This document shows positions 5,577 through 14,604 of a DNA stretch of 24,667 bases, one piece after another (positions within the stretch are counted from its first letter, which is position 1; each line of letters opens with the position of its first letter). Source of the stretch: Prevotella sp. UBA2809 (GTDB taxonomy: Bacteria; Bacteroidota; Bacteroidia; Bacteroidales; Bacteroidaceae); the NCBI GenBank assembly GCA_002351725.1, contig DEHD01000023.1, positions 117,709 through 142,375 of the forward strand, given 5' to 3'. Made by a program: the position numbers and the translations under genes. The notes under the pieces were generated by a model. It had not been told where the DNA came from. It was given only the letters and a program-made list of their open reading frames with translations, and made no database searches.

Positions 5577-8500
5577 ATGGAAGATTTCGTACATCTGCAC
5601 GTACATACATATTACTCTATACTCGATGGACAGTCGAGTATCAAAAAGCTTGTGGACAAAGCTCTGGCCGATGGAATGAAGGGCATGGCTATTACCGACC
5701 ACGGCGACATGTTCGGTATTAAGGAATTTCACGACATCTGCATGGGCGTTAACAAACAGCGCAAAAAAGACGGACTTGAGCCTTTCAAGCCTATCTTTGG
5801 TTGCGAGATGTATGTGGCTCGCAGAGGCGACATGAGCCTGAAGGAGACAAAAGAAGACCTTGGAGGATACCACCTTATAGTATTGGCCAAGAACGAGCAC
5901 GGCTACAAGAATCTGATTAAACTGGTTAGTAACTCGTGGGTGGATGGTTTCTACAATCGTCCGCGTACCGACCATAAGCAGCTTGAGAAGTATCACGAAG
6001 ACCTGATAGTATGCTCGGCTTGTATCGCCGGTGAAGTGCCATCGAAGATTCTGAAGGGCGATATCGAAGGTGCCAGAAAATCAATAGAATGGCATAAGAA
6101 CCTGTGGGGCGACGACTACTATCTGGAGTTGCAGCGCCATGAGGTTACCGACCCAACGATACGCGCCAACCGCGAGACATTCCCACTGCAGCAGCAGGCC
6201 AACAAGGTGATGATAGAGCTTGCCAAGGAGTACGGCGTAAAGCTGGTTTGCACCAACGATAGCCATTTTGTTGATGAAGATAATGCCGAAGCTCATGACC
6301 ATCTGTTGTGTCTGGCCACAGGTAAGGATCTTGACGACCCTACCCGCATGCTGTACTCAAAGCAGGAGTGGTTTAAGACCAAGCAGGAGATGAACGACAT
6401 CTTCAGCGATGTGCCTGAAGCACTGGCCAACACCGTTGAGATATTAGACAAGGTAGAGACATACTGTCTGGATGCCGACCCAATCATGCCCTTCTTCCCT
6501 ATCCCTGAGAGCTTTGGTACAGAAGAGGAGTGGCGAAAGAAGTTCACTGAGCAGCAGCTCTTCGAAGAGTTTACAAGCGATGAGAACGGTCAGAACCCGC
6601 TGCCACAAGAGGATGCTGAGAAGAAGATTAAGAAGCTGGGCGGATACGACAAGATATACCGAATAAAGTTTGAGGCCGACTATCTGGCCAAACTTGCATA
6701 CGAGGGAGCCAAAAGACGTTATGGCGACCCTATTCCTAAGGATGTAGAGGAGCGAGTGAAGTTTGAGCTACACATCATGAAGACGATGGGATTCCCTGGA
6801 TACTTCCTTATTGTGCAGGACTTTATCAACTCGGCCCGCGACGAGCTGGGAGTGATGGTGGGTCCTGGTCGTGGATCGGCCGCAGGAAGTGTGGTGGCCT
6901 ACTGCTTGGGTATCACCAAGATTGACCCACTGAAGTACGACCTGCTGTTTGAGCGTTTCCTTAACCCCGACCGTATCTCGCTGCCTGATATCGATACCGA
7001 CTTTGACGACGACGGCCGCGGAAAGGTGCTTAAGTGGGTTATGGATAAGTACGGCCACGAGAACTGTGCGCATATCATCACCTACGCTACGATGGCCACA
7101 AAGAACTCTATCAAGGACGTAGCACGTGTGGAGAAGCTACCATTGGCTGATTCGAACGCACTGTGTAAGGCCATCCCCGACCGACTGCCCGAGGTAGACG
7201 GTAAGACGCCGAAGATGAATCTTACGAATGCCATCAGAGCCGTACCGGAACTGCGTGAGGCCGAGGCATCAACCAATCCGCAGATGGCTAACACCATCAA
7301 ATATGCCAAGATGCTTGAGGGAACGGTTCGCGGAACCGGTATCCACGCATGCGGATTCATCATCTGTCGCGACCCGATATCTGACCACGTACCTGTATCT
7401 ACGGCTGATGACCCCGACTTTAAGGGCACCAAGACCAACTGCACGCAGTACGACGGACACGTTATCGAGTCGACAGGACTTATCAAGATGGACTTCCTTG
7501 GACTGAAAACCCTGTCGGAGCTTAAGGAGGCCTGCGCTAACATCAAGAGAACAAGAGGCATCGATGTGGACCTTGACACTATCCCCATCGACGACCCAAA
7601 GACATACGAGCTGTATCAGCAAGGTCGCACCATCGGTACGTTCCAGTTCGAGTCGGCAGGTATGCAGAAATACCTGCGCGAGCTGCACCCCACGGTGTTT
7701 GAAGACCTTATTGCCATGAACGCCCTGTATCGCCCAGGACCAATGGACTATATCCCATCGTTCATCGCACGTAAGAACGGCCGCGAGCCAATTACATACG
7801 ACATCGACTGCATGGAGAAGTACCTGAAGGATACCTACGGTATTACGGTATATCAGGAGCAGGTGATGCTGCTGTCGAGACAACTGGCCGACTTTACCCG
7901 AGGCGAGAGTGACGCTCTGCGTAAGGCCATGGGTAAGAAGAAGAAGGACATTGTTGACGCCATGAAGCCTAAGTTCATTGAAGGCGGAAAGAAGAACGGT
8001 CACGACCCGAAGGTGCTGGAGAAGATCTGGGCCGACTGGGAGAAGTTTGCATCGTATGCGTTCAACAAGTCGCACGCCGCATGCTACTCGTGGGTGGCTT
8101 ATCAGACGGCATACCTCAAGGCCAACTACCCGGCCGAATACATGGCTGCCATCATGAGCCGCCGCCGCGACCAGATTACTGAAATCACCAAGCTGATGGA
8201 CGAGTGCAAGCAGATGGGTATCGCTACTCTGGGCCCGGATGTAAACGAGTCGTACGAGAAGTTTGGTGTGAACCATCATGGTGAAATCCGATTCGGACTT
8301 GGTGCCATCAAGGGTATGGGCGACTCGGCTGCACTGTCGATTATCGAAGAGCGCGAAAAGAACGGTCCTTACAAGGATATCTACGACTTTGCCCAGCGCG
8401 TAAACTTCTCGGCCGTTAACCGTAAGGCATTCGAATCATTAGCACTCAGCGGTGGTTTCGACAGCTTCGGCATCCGTCGTGAAGACTACTTTGCCAAGAA

Positions 8501-9305
8501 CCAGAAGGGCGAGACATTCATTGAGATGCTTTGCCGCTACGGACAGCTGTACCAGCAGGAGAAAGCCGAGATGCAGAACTCACTCTTCGGCATGTTTGGC
8601 GAGGGTGTGGAGATAGCCCAGCCTCAGCCACCAAAGAACGATATACGCTGGAGCGACATAGAACGCCTGAACAAGGAGCGCGAGCTGGTTGGTATCTACC
8701 TCTCGGCCCACCCGCTCGACGAATATAAGATTATACTTAACAACCTCTGCAACACAAAATGTGTCGAATTGGCAGATATCGCCAAGTTGTCTGACCGCGA
8801 AGATGTCATACTTGGCGGCATCGTGACAGCCCAGAAAACGGGCTTCACCAAGACGGGCAAACCCTACGGAGTAGTGACCATCGAAGACTTTGAGGGCTCG
8901 GGCGAGATATTCATGATGGGCGAGGAATGGGGACAGCGTGCAGGTATGTTCTCAATAGGCGCATCGGTATATGTTACTGGTAAGGTTAAGTCGCGTTACC
9001 AATATAACGACAAGGGTCCGAAAGACCTGAAGATAGGCGGTGTGGAGTTCCTGCAGACCATCAAGGAGAAGGCCATCGACCACATTACCATTCAGCTGAT
9101 GACCGACAAGGTAGACGATACCATAGTTAACGATCTGACAGAGATAATAAACGAGAATCCTGGCAAGACCAAACTATTCTTCCAACTGCGCGACTCAAAC
9201 AAACATCATGTGCTGCTACGAAGCAGACGTGAGGGTATCGACGTGAAGAATCAGCTCATCGACTACATCGAGACTCACGACGGGTTGGCATACTCTATAA
9301 ATTAG
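5577..9305 (+). CDS. dnaE: DNA polymerase III subunit alpha DnaE
   Basis: The replicative polymerase catalytic subunit, 1242 residues. An N-terminal PHP domain (HLHVHTYYSILDG from residue 6, then AITDHGDMFG) keeps the His residues that E. coli DnaE has lost, so metal-dependent proofreading activity is possible. The polymerase core includes GPGRGSAAGS near residue 429 and the catalytic PDIDTDF with Asp471 and Asp473; RPGPMDYIP and the fingers follow. A C-terminal OB fold (VILGGIVTAQ...) binds single-stranded DNA. No inserted exonuclease domain is present, so this is DnaE and not PolC. The frame is open from 5514, but the promoter overlaps that stretch. trxA follows after 66 bp. Confidence 0.97.
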   Translation: MEDFVHLHVHTYYSILDGQSSIKKLVDKALADGMKGMAITDHGDMFGIKEFHDICMGVNKQRKKDGLEPFKPIFGCEMYVARRGDMSLKETKEDLGGYHLIVLAKNEHGYKNLIKLVSNSWVDGFYNRPRTDHKQLEKYHEDLIVCSACIAGEVPSKILKGDIEGARKSIEWHKNLWGDDYYLELQRHEVTDPTIRANRETFPLQQQANKVMIELAKEYGVKLVCTNDSHFVDEDNAEAHDHLLCLATGKDLDDPTRMLYSKQEWFKTKQEMNDIFSDVPEALANTVEILDKVETYCLDADPIMPFFPIPESFGTEEEWRKKFTEQQLFEEFTSDENGQNPLPQEDAEKKIKKLGGYDKIYRIKFEADYLAKLAYEGAKRRYGDPIPKDVEERVKFELHIMKTMGFPGYFLIVQDFINSARDELGVMVGPGRGSAAGSVVAYCLGITKIDPLKYDLLFERFLNPDRISLPDIDTDFDDDGRGKVLKWVMDKYGHENCAHIITYATMATKNSIKDVARVEKLPLADSNALCKAIPDRLPEVDGKTPKMNLTNAIRAVPELREAEASTNPQMANTIKYAKMLEGTVRGTGIHACGFIICRDPISDHVPVSTADDPDFKGTKTNCTQYDGHVIESTGLIKMDFLGLKTLSELKEACANIKRTRGIDVDLDTIPIDDPKTYELYQQGRTIGTFQFESAGMQKYLRELHPTVFEDLIAMNALYRPGPMDYIPSFIARKNGREPITYDIDCMEKYLKDTYGITVYQEQVMLLSRQLADFTRGESDALRKAMGKKKKDIVDAMKPKFIEGGKKNGHDPKVLEKIWADWEKFASYAFNKSHAACYSWVAYQTAYLKANYPAEYMAAIMSRRRDQITEITKLMDECKQMGIATLGPDVNESYEKFGVNHHGEIRFGLGAIKGMGDSAALSIIEEREKNGPYKDIYDFAQRVNFSAVNRKAFESLALSGGFDSFGIRREDYFAKNQKGETFIEMLCRYGQLYQQEKAEMQNSLFGMFGEGVEIAQPQPPKNDIRWSDIERLNKERELVGIYLSAHPLDEYKIILNNLCNTKCVELADIAKLSDREDVILGGIVTAQKTGFTKTGKPYGVVTIEDFEGSGEIFMMGEEWGQRAGMFSIGASVYVTGKVKSRYQYNDKGPKDLKIGGVEFLQTIKEKAIDHITIQLMTDKVDDTIVNDLTEIINENPGKTKLFFQLRDSNKHHVLLRSRREGIDVKNQLIDYIETHDGLAYSIN

Positions 9306-9371
9306 TGGCATGCAATTTGCTGGAAACCAAATAGTTCACATAGTATTCACATAAAAAAAAGGAAAAGAACA

Positions 9372-9686
9372 ATGGAAGTAACAATCACAAAAGAGAACTT
9401 TGCTAGTCTTAAGGCCGGTAATCAGCCTTTGGTAGTTGATTTCTGGGCTACATGGTGTGGACCATGCCGTATGGTGGCTCCCATTATTGATGAGTTGGCC
9501 AAGCAGTACGATGGCAAGATCGTAGTTGGCAAGTGTGACGTTGAGGACAATGAGGAGTTGGCTGTGGAGTATGGTATCCGCAACATTCCTACCATCCTTT
9601 TCATCAAGAATGGTGAGGTTGTCGACAAGATTGTCGGCGCTCAGTCGAAGGCTAAATTCGAAGAGAAATTCGAAGCTCTGCTTTAA
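9372..9686 (+). CDS. trxA: Thioredoxin TrxA
   Basis: A 104-residue classical thioredoxin with the WCGPC active site (Cys29 and Cys32), DFWATWCGPCR context, and the conserved cis-proline in NIPTILF. It has no signal peptide, so it acts in the cytoplasm as a general disulfide reductant, for example for ribonucleotide reductase. An AAAAGGAAAAG ribosome-binding stretch precedes the ATG. The 66-bp gap after dnaE has no consensus promoter that I could find, so it may be co-transcribed with dnaE. Its terminator lies inside the tail of the convergent tsaE gene. Confidence 0.97.
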   Translation: MEVTITKENFASLKAGNQPLVVDFWATWCGPCRMVAPIIDELAKQYDGKIVVGKCDVEDNEELAVEYGIRNIPTILFIKNGEVVDKIVGAQSKAKFEEKFEALL

Positions 9687-9692
9687 AAATCC

Positions 9693-10106
9693 TTATCCGA
9701 CGGTAACCACACGGTTGCCGTCGTTTTTTTCTTCTATAGTAACCTTAACCGCATCCTCGGGCAGAACTTCTTCAATTAGTTCAGGCCACTCGATGAGGCA
9801 GAGACATCCGCTGTAGAAGTAGTCCTCATAGCCCATATCGTAGACTTCCTCAAGCTTCTTTATGCGATAGAAATCGAAGTGATAGATGCTCTCACCCTCG
9901 CCCGATGTGTATTCGTTGATGATAGCGAATGTGGGCGATGTGATGACATCGTCAACTCCCAAGGCTTCGCAGATGGCCTTGATAAATGTTGTTTTTCCGG
10001 CACCCATCTTTCCGTAGAAAGCAAACACACGACTATCGCCCATGTTGGCGATGAACTCTCGGGCGGCATCCCCGATCTGTTCTAAACTGTTAATCTTGAT
10101 TTCCAT
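9693..10106 (-). CDS. tsaE: tRNA t6A synthesis ATPase TsaE
   Basis: A 137-residue P-loop ATPase that works with TsaB and TsaD in making N6-threonylcarbamoyladenosine-37 in ANN-decoding tRNAs. Walker A is GKMGAGKTT at residues 32-40; SPTFAIINEY at about 57-66, FDFYRI at 77-82 and the IEWPE segment at about 105-109 are family signatures. Length is normal. It is the last gene of the aroA-porW-porX block, separated from porX by 67 bp that are mostly an 8-nt repeat. Its final codons form the stem of the trxA terminator on the other strand. Confidence 0.93.
   Translation of the reverse strand: MEIKINSLEQIGDAAREFIANMGDSRVFAFYGKMGAGKTTFIKAICEALGVDDVITSPTFAIINEYTSGEGESIYHFDFYRIKKLEEVYDMGYEDYFYSGCLCLIEWPELIEEVLPEDAVKVTIEEKNDGNRVVTVG
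9699..9730 (+). terminator. Intrinsic terminator of trxA inside the tsaE 3' end
   Basis: GACGGTAACC (9699-9708) pairs with GGTTGCCGTC (9713-9722) over 10 bp with one G-U pair, around an ACAC tetraloop, followed by GTTTTTTT. It begins 12 bp after the trxA stop and lies within the last codons of tsaE on the opposite strand. Confidence 0.9.
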
Positions 10107-10120
10107 ATATCTTTTATTTA

Positions 10121-10180
10121 CTTTTTCACATTTTCACCTTTTCACCCTTTCACCCTTTCACCTTTTCACCCTTTCACCTT
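10121..10180. repeat. 8-nt purine/pyrimidine tandem repeat between porX and tsaE
   Basis: Seven units of about TTTTCACC/CTTTCACC on the plus strand, at exact 8-nt period: TCA triplets start at 10126, 10134, 10142, 10150, 10158, 10166 and 10174. On the coding (minus) strand each is a TGA, and the first one (10174-10176) is the porX stop codon. All purines lie on the coding strand except the T of each TGA, and units vary only between AAAAGG and AAAGGG. Confidence 0.9.
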
Positions 10181-11727
10181 TTCTTCCCCTTCAGTGTTAT
10201 CAGCGGCACAATCATCTCCTCCATCGAGATGCCCCCGTGCTGGAAAGTGTCGCGATAGTATGATACATAATAGTTGTAGTTGTTTGGATAGGCGAAGAAC
10301 GAGTCGCCTGTGACAAACACATAGCTTGTAGAGAGGTTGGGCGATGGCAGCAAGGCCTTGCGTGGGTCCTTGATTACAAACAGGCTCTTATCCTCGTCGT
10401 AGCTCAGGTTCTTACCCAGTTTGTAGCGCAGATTGGTGTTTGTGTTCCTATCGCCCACAATCTTCACAGGCTGGGTGCATCGTATGCTACCATGATCGGT
10501 AGTTACTATCACCTTGCAGTCCATCTGTGCCAGCTGGCGGAAGAAATCGCTTATCACCGAGTGGCGGAACCACGACAGGGTTATCGAGCGGTAGGCACTC
10601 TCGTTGTTGGCCAGCTCGCGAACCATCTTCGATTCGGTACGGGCGTGACTCAGCATATCTATGAAGTTGAACACCACTACGTTAAGCGGGTTCTTGCTTA
10701 TCTGATTCATCTGCTGCATCAGCTTATCGGCATCGGCCTGGGTGTTTATCTTGTGGTAGGTAAACGATTCCTTGCGGCGATAGCGCTCAAGCTGGGTGCG
10801 TATCAGCGGTTCTTCGTTCAGGTTCTTACCCTCCTCCTCGTCTTCATCCACCCAGAGGTCAGGAAACATCTCCTGAATCTTATTCGGCATCAAGCCACTG
10901 AAGATGGCGTTGCGGGCATACTGGGTGGCTGTGGGCAAGATGCTGAAATACAGGTCTTCGTCGATATCGAAGTTCTCGCTGAGCTCTTGCGACAGCACTC
11001 GCCACTGATCGTAGCGGAAGTTATCGAGCACCACAAGGAACACCTTCTTGCCATCGCTAAGCTGGGGGAACACCTTAGTCTTAAATATCTCTGGCGATAG
11101 CACGGGCTTATTCTCACCACTCGCTATCCACTCTAAATAGTTTTTCTTTATGAATTTTGCGAAGCCGTTGTTGGCCTCTTCCTTCTGCATTCTCAGCATC
11201 TCCATCATGCTGCTATCGGTGCTGCTAAGCTCCAGCTCCCAATGCACAAGGCGCTTGTAAACATCCACCCAGTCCTGCCACGTGCGACAATCCATTATCT
11301 GCATCGCTATCTGCTGGAAGTTCTGCTGATACTGGCTCTGGGTAATCTCTGTCTCGATTGCCTTGCGATGGATATTCTTCTTGAGCGTAAGCAGAATCTG
11401 ATTTGGGTTTACGGGCTTGATGAGATAGTCGGCTATCTTCTGTCCGATGGCCTGCTCCATAATGTTCTCCTCTTCGCTCTTGGTAACCATCACCACCGTT
11501 ATCGATGGGTTGATCTCCTTGAGTTTGCGCAGGGTTTCCAGACCGCTAATTCCAGGCATCTGCTCGTCTAACAGCACAAGGTCGAAGTTACGCTGACGGC
11601 ACTGGTCAATGGCATCGGTACCGTTGCTAACGGTCACGATTTCATAGCCTTTCTTCTCGAGGAACATGATGTGTGCCCTCAGTTGCTCAATCTCGTCGTC
11701 TACCCAGAGTAGTAATCCGTTTGTCAT
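10174..11727 (-). CDS. porX: Type IX secretion regulator PorX (receiver plus PglZ domain)
   Basis: A 517-residue two-component protein controlling the type IX secretion system. The N-terminal receiver domain (about 1-120) has Asp10/Asp11, the phospho-acceptor Asp54 in LVLLDEQMPG, and Lys104 in LIKPVN. A helical linker follows, then a PglZ domain of the alkaline-phosphatase superfamily (about 205-517): LVVLDNFRYD with Asp235, the nucleophile region LPTATQYARN (Thr266/Thr268), NFIDMLSHAR and TTDHGS supply the zinc ligands and catalytic Thr. PorX-type proteins are reported to be phosphodiesterases that are activated by phosphorylation. It lies 18 bp after porW, in one operon. The stop codon falls in an 8-nt repeat. 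Confidence 0.93.
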   Translation of the reverse strand: MTNGLLLWVDDEIEQLRAHIMFLEKKGYEIVTVSNGTDAIDQCRQRNFDLVLLDEQMPGISGLETLRKLKEINPSITVVMVTKSEEENIMEQAIGQKIADYLIKPVNPNQILLTLKKNIHRKAIETEITQSQYQQNFQQIAMQIMDCRTWQDWVDVYKRLVHWELELSSTDSSMMEMLRMQKEEANNGFAKFIKKNYLEWIASGENKPVLSPEIFKTKVFPQLSDGKKVFLVVLDNFRYDQWRVLSQELSENFDIDEDLYFSILPTATQYARNAIFSGLMPNKIQEMFPDLWVDEDEEEGKNLNEEPLIRTQLERYRRKESFTYHKINTQADADKLMQQMNQISKNPLNVVVFNFIDMLSHARTESKMVRELANNESAYRSITLSWFRHSVISDFFRQLAQMDCKVIVTTDHGSIRCTQPVKIVGDRNTNTNLRYKLGKNLSYDEDKSLFVIKDPRKALLPSPNLSTSYVFVTGDSFFAYPNNYNYYVSYYRDTFQHGGISMEEMIVPLITLKGKKR

Positions 11728-11745
11728 ATATCTCGTAGCGATTAA

Positions 11746-14604
11746 TTACCAGAAATCATCATCAAAGTCGAATGCTGTCTGCTGCTTTTTCTTCGTTGCA
11801 GGTGTCTGAGGCTCAGCGGGTTGTGCCGCTGGTGCGATATCCTCGATGTCAGGAGTCTCGATATTCTCAGGATTCAGCAGCAGATTCTCCTTGCTCACCT
11901 CCATCGGAGCCAGCTCGCGCTCATAGAACAGCTGATAGTCGTCGTAGCTAAGGCGGGTGCCTAAGCTTGGCAGATTCTTCTCGCTGATGATAAGGCGCAT
12001 GGTGCCTGCAAGGTGATTACGAAGCGGCTCGTTGTCGTATAGCATGCGGGCATATTGCAATGCCTCGTCGTAGCTTTGGAATCCGCTAACCATCATGCGG
12101 TTCAGCTCGCGGTCCTGATCTATCTGTATCTCGAAGTTGCGCACAAGGAAGTTGGTGAAGTTATAGCGGGCCAACTCAAACAGCATCTGATTCTGATTCA
12201 CCGAGTCGGGGTTGTAAACAAGCATAAACAGATAGTGGTCGTCGCGCTCGGTGCTCAGGGTGTCGGCGATGGTTGAATCGCCCGAAAGCTCTACATCACG
12301 CAGACTCCAAACGTCGCCTATATCGAACTTGCCGCCATGCAGTCGACGTCCGTCCTGCACGCCCTTTATTATCATTCCGGCCAACTTGCTCACCTCACTC
12401 TCGGGGTATTTCTCTACCACCTCCTTAAGCTGCTCCATGCATCCATCGCCGTCGCCTTCGTTAAGCAGACTCAATCCGTTGATAAACATGAACTTATCAC
12501 GATTTGCACCTTGTGGGAAACGGGTGGCCGAAAGGGCGGCATTCTGTCGAATCACGTCATGCTGGTCGGCCTTGAAGGCATCGTATGTTGCGCCATAGAG
12601 CGAATCCTCAATCTGCTCGCCAAAGCGTGCGTTCTCGGCATACAGCGGGTCTGAGAGCAGCAGCGTCCACTCGCTCTCTGCATGATTCTCCTGCATGTGG
12701 GCAAGGCACTCGGCAGCCTTCGATAGCTGACCCAGGCGCGCGTAAAGCAGCCAAAGGTGATACCATGCTTCGTCGTTATGCTCGTAGTCTGGATAGTCGT
12801 TAGTAAGGCGGCGCAGATATCGCTCACTTATTGCCAAGCGCTCCATCTTGTCTTTCAGGATGATTCCACCGTGGAAAAGTCCATCCTTTATTATCTCATG
12901 ACTTGCGGCTTTCTGCTCGTCGCTGAACGGGATCTGTGCCAGATAATATTCGCGCTTATGAGGGTCGAGTGCGGCAGAATCGAGAGGTGCAGCAATGGAG
13001 TCGGTTGCGATTGAATCGCCAACTGCCAAATCATCGGATGCTATGCTATCGGTAGTCTCATCTTCGGCTCCAGGCATGCGAATAACCGTCTGGTTGCTGC
13101 GACGCCAGTTGTCTACGTTTTCACGCTTACCCCACTCTCGCTGGAATGCGGTTTTACCCTGACTCACGGCCGTGGGATTATAAAAGTACCAAGCACCACC
13201 GGTAGCTTGGGTGGTGGGTGTTGGGTGTTGGGTGTTGGAGGGTTGTCGCAGAGGATTGTTGGTTTGGTTCTTGGCCTGCTGGGCATCGGCCTCAGCCTCC
13301 AGCTTTGCGTCGCGCTCTTCCTTCTCCTTTTTCTTCAAAGCATCAATCACGCGGTCGATGGCCTTATTACGCTCAGCCTCAGGCATTACTGACAGAGCCA
13401 AGAGCGAGTCTTGCAGATGTATGCCCTCGGTATAAGGCACAAGCTCATCAAGAATCTTTGAACGCTGCGACAGCTCCTGATAATCCTTGCGCTCCTTGTC
13501 GAGTAGTCCGATAGCCTCACCATAGCATCGCTGGGCATCGGCAAACTTTTCGCGTTCCCAATAGATATTACCAAGTGTAAGCAGCAGCACACCCTTCTCG
13601 ATACCACTGCGAGTGGCTTTCTTGTTACCCGTCTCGTAGGCGTTGATGGCTTCGAGCGTGTCGCCCTGAGCCAGATAGATGTTACCTATGGCGTAGTAAA
13701 CCTGGTCGAGATACTCTGCATTATTGTCATCGCGGGCCATGCGCTTCAGCTTGCTTATCATCTGCTTGCCGTTGTTTTTGGCCATAACCTCGGTCTGGGC
13801 TATGCGGGCGTTGAACTCCAGCTCGTAAGGCGGACTCAGTCGAACCACTCGCTTAAAAGCGTTGTAGGCCTCCTGCTGATGCCCCAACAGATTCTCAATC
13901 TGTCCCATAAGGAACCATTCACGGGCACGTTGCACCTTGCGTCGCTCGTGCTTTATGGCCTTGCGGAGATATGGTATTGCCTTCTGATAGTCGGCCTCGC
14001 GAATGTAGTAGTTGGCGTAGGTGTAGTCCCAGTCCTTAACGGCACGGAAGTCCATAGAGTCGCGACTCATATTGCGAATCACATCCTCAGCATCATATCG
14101 CCAACCAAGCTCTGTGTAGCATTTTGCAAGCCAAGCGCGAGCCAGTCCGCTCATCAGCGGCTCACCCTGATATAGTCGCGCCATATACGAGAATGTGGCG
14201 GCGGCCTCTTCAAACTGTCCCATCTGGAACTCTGCCTTACCCATAAGCAGCCAAGCTCGCCAGAGGAATGGGTTTTTCTCTTTGCCTTTCTCCTTAATGC
14301 TGTGGCGCTGGATGGCCTTCTCCATCTTCTCTACGGTGCGCTGGTAGTTCGACTTGCCTATATCGCGGCTCGCCTTATTACCAACGGGGTAAAGCGGGAT
14401 TAGCTCGGTGTAGTTATCTTTGTTGTTTTTCTCCTTCTCCAGATTACCTTCGGTAAAGGCCACCTGACCGTTATAATAAGTGTTATAGCGGGCGTTGAAC
14501 GAGTGCCAGAAACGTGAGCCCGCCGTATTCTTTTGCGTAGAACAACTAACTATCGCCACTGCGACAGCCACAATAATCAATATGTTCTTCGCGCTGAATC
14601 TCAT
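11746..14604 (-). CDS. porW: Type IX secretion TPR lipoprotein PorW/SprE
   Basis: A 952-residue lipoprotein. The signal sequence ends at the lipobox AIVSC with Cys21. It is followed by the family-typical FWHSFNARYNTYYNG segment (about 32-46) and by many TPR-like helical pairs (about 100-400). A charged coiled stretch (about 415-445, KKKEKEERDAKLEAEADAQ) leads to a low-complexity Gln/Thr/Pro linker and the SprE signature AWYFYNPTAV...FQREWGKR. More TPR-like repeats continue to about 900, and the C-terminus is rich in Pro/Ala/Gln. PorW is an outer-membrane-associated part of the type IX secretion machinery. The start overlaps the upstream gene by ATGA. A 7-nt tandem repeat lies inside the linker. 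Confidence 0.85.
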   Translation of the reverse strand: MRFSAKNILIIVAVAVAIVSCSTQKNTAGSRFWHSFNARYNTYYNGQVAFTEGNLEKEKNNKDNYTELIPLYPVGNKASRDIGKSNYQRTVEKMEKAIQRHSIKEKGKEKNPFLWRAWLLMGKAEFQMGQFEEAAATFSYMARLYQGEPLMSGLARAWLAKCYTELGWRYDAEDVIRNMSRDSMDFRAVKDWDYTYANYYIREADYQKAIPYLRKAIKHERRKVQRAREWFLMGQIENLLGHQQEAYNAFKRVVRLSPPYELEFNARIAQTEVMAKNNGKQMISKLKRMARDDNNAEYLDQVYYAIGNIYLAQGDTLEAINAYETGNKKATRSGIEKGVLLLTLGNIYWEREKFADAQRCYGEAIGLLDKERKDYQELSQRSKILDELVPYTEGIHLQDSLLALSVMPEAERNKAIDRVIDALKKKEKEERDAKLEAEADAQQAKNQTNNPLRQPSNTQHPTPTTQATGGAWYFYNPTAVSQGKTAFQREWGKRENVDNWRRSNQTVIRMPGAEDETTDSIASDDLAVGDSIATDSIAAPLDSAALDPHKREYYLAQIPFSDEQKAASHEIIKDGLFHGGIILKDKMERLAISERYLRRLTNDYPDYEHNDEAWYHLWLLYARLGQLSKAAECLAHMQENHAESEWTLLLSDPLYAENARFGEQIEDSLYGATYDAFKADQHDVIRQNAALSATRFPQGANRDKFMFINGLSLLNEGDGDGCMEQLKEVVEKYPESEVSKLAGMIIKGVQDGRRLHGGKFDIGDVWSLRDVELSGDSTIADTLSTERDDHYLFMLVYNPDSVNQNQMLFELARYNFTNFLVRNFEIQIDQDRELNRMMVSGFQSYDEALQYARMLYDNEPLRNHLAGTMRLIISEKNLPSLGTRLSYDDYQLFYERELAPMEVSKENLLLNPENIETPDIEDIAPAAQPAEPQTPATKKKQQTAFDFDDDFW
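13209..13238. repeat. Heptamer GGGTGTT tandem repeat within porW
   Basis: Three perfect copies of GGGTGTT (13216-13222, 13223-13229, 13230-13236) preceded by one imperfect copy GGGTGGT (13209-13215). On the coding strand they specify the Ser/Asn/Thr/Gln/His/Pro linker of PorW around residues 455-466. The period of 7 is out of phase with codons. Confidence 0.85.

Noticed and set aside
7269..8279. 336-codon open frame on the minus strand within dnaE
   Set aside because: It lies antisense to a fully conserved polymerase gene, and its translation has no recognisable domain or start signal. It is a product of codon bias in dnaE.
10492..11100. 202-codon open frame antisense to porX
   Set aside because: Low-complexity His/Leu-rich translation opposite conserved PglZ codons; no promoter.
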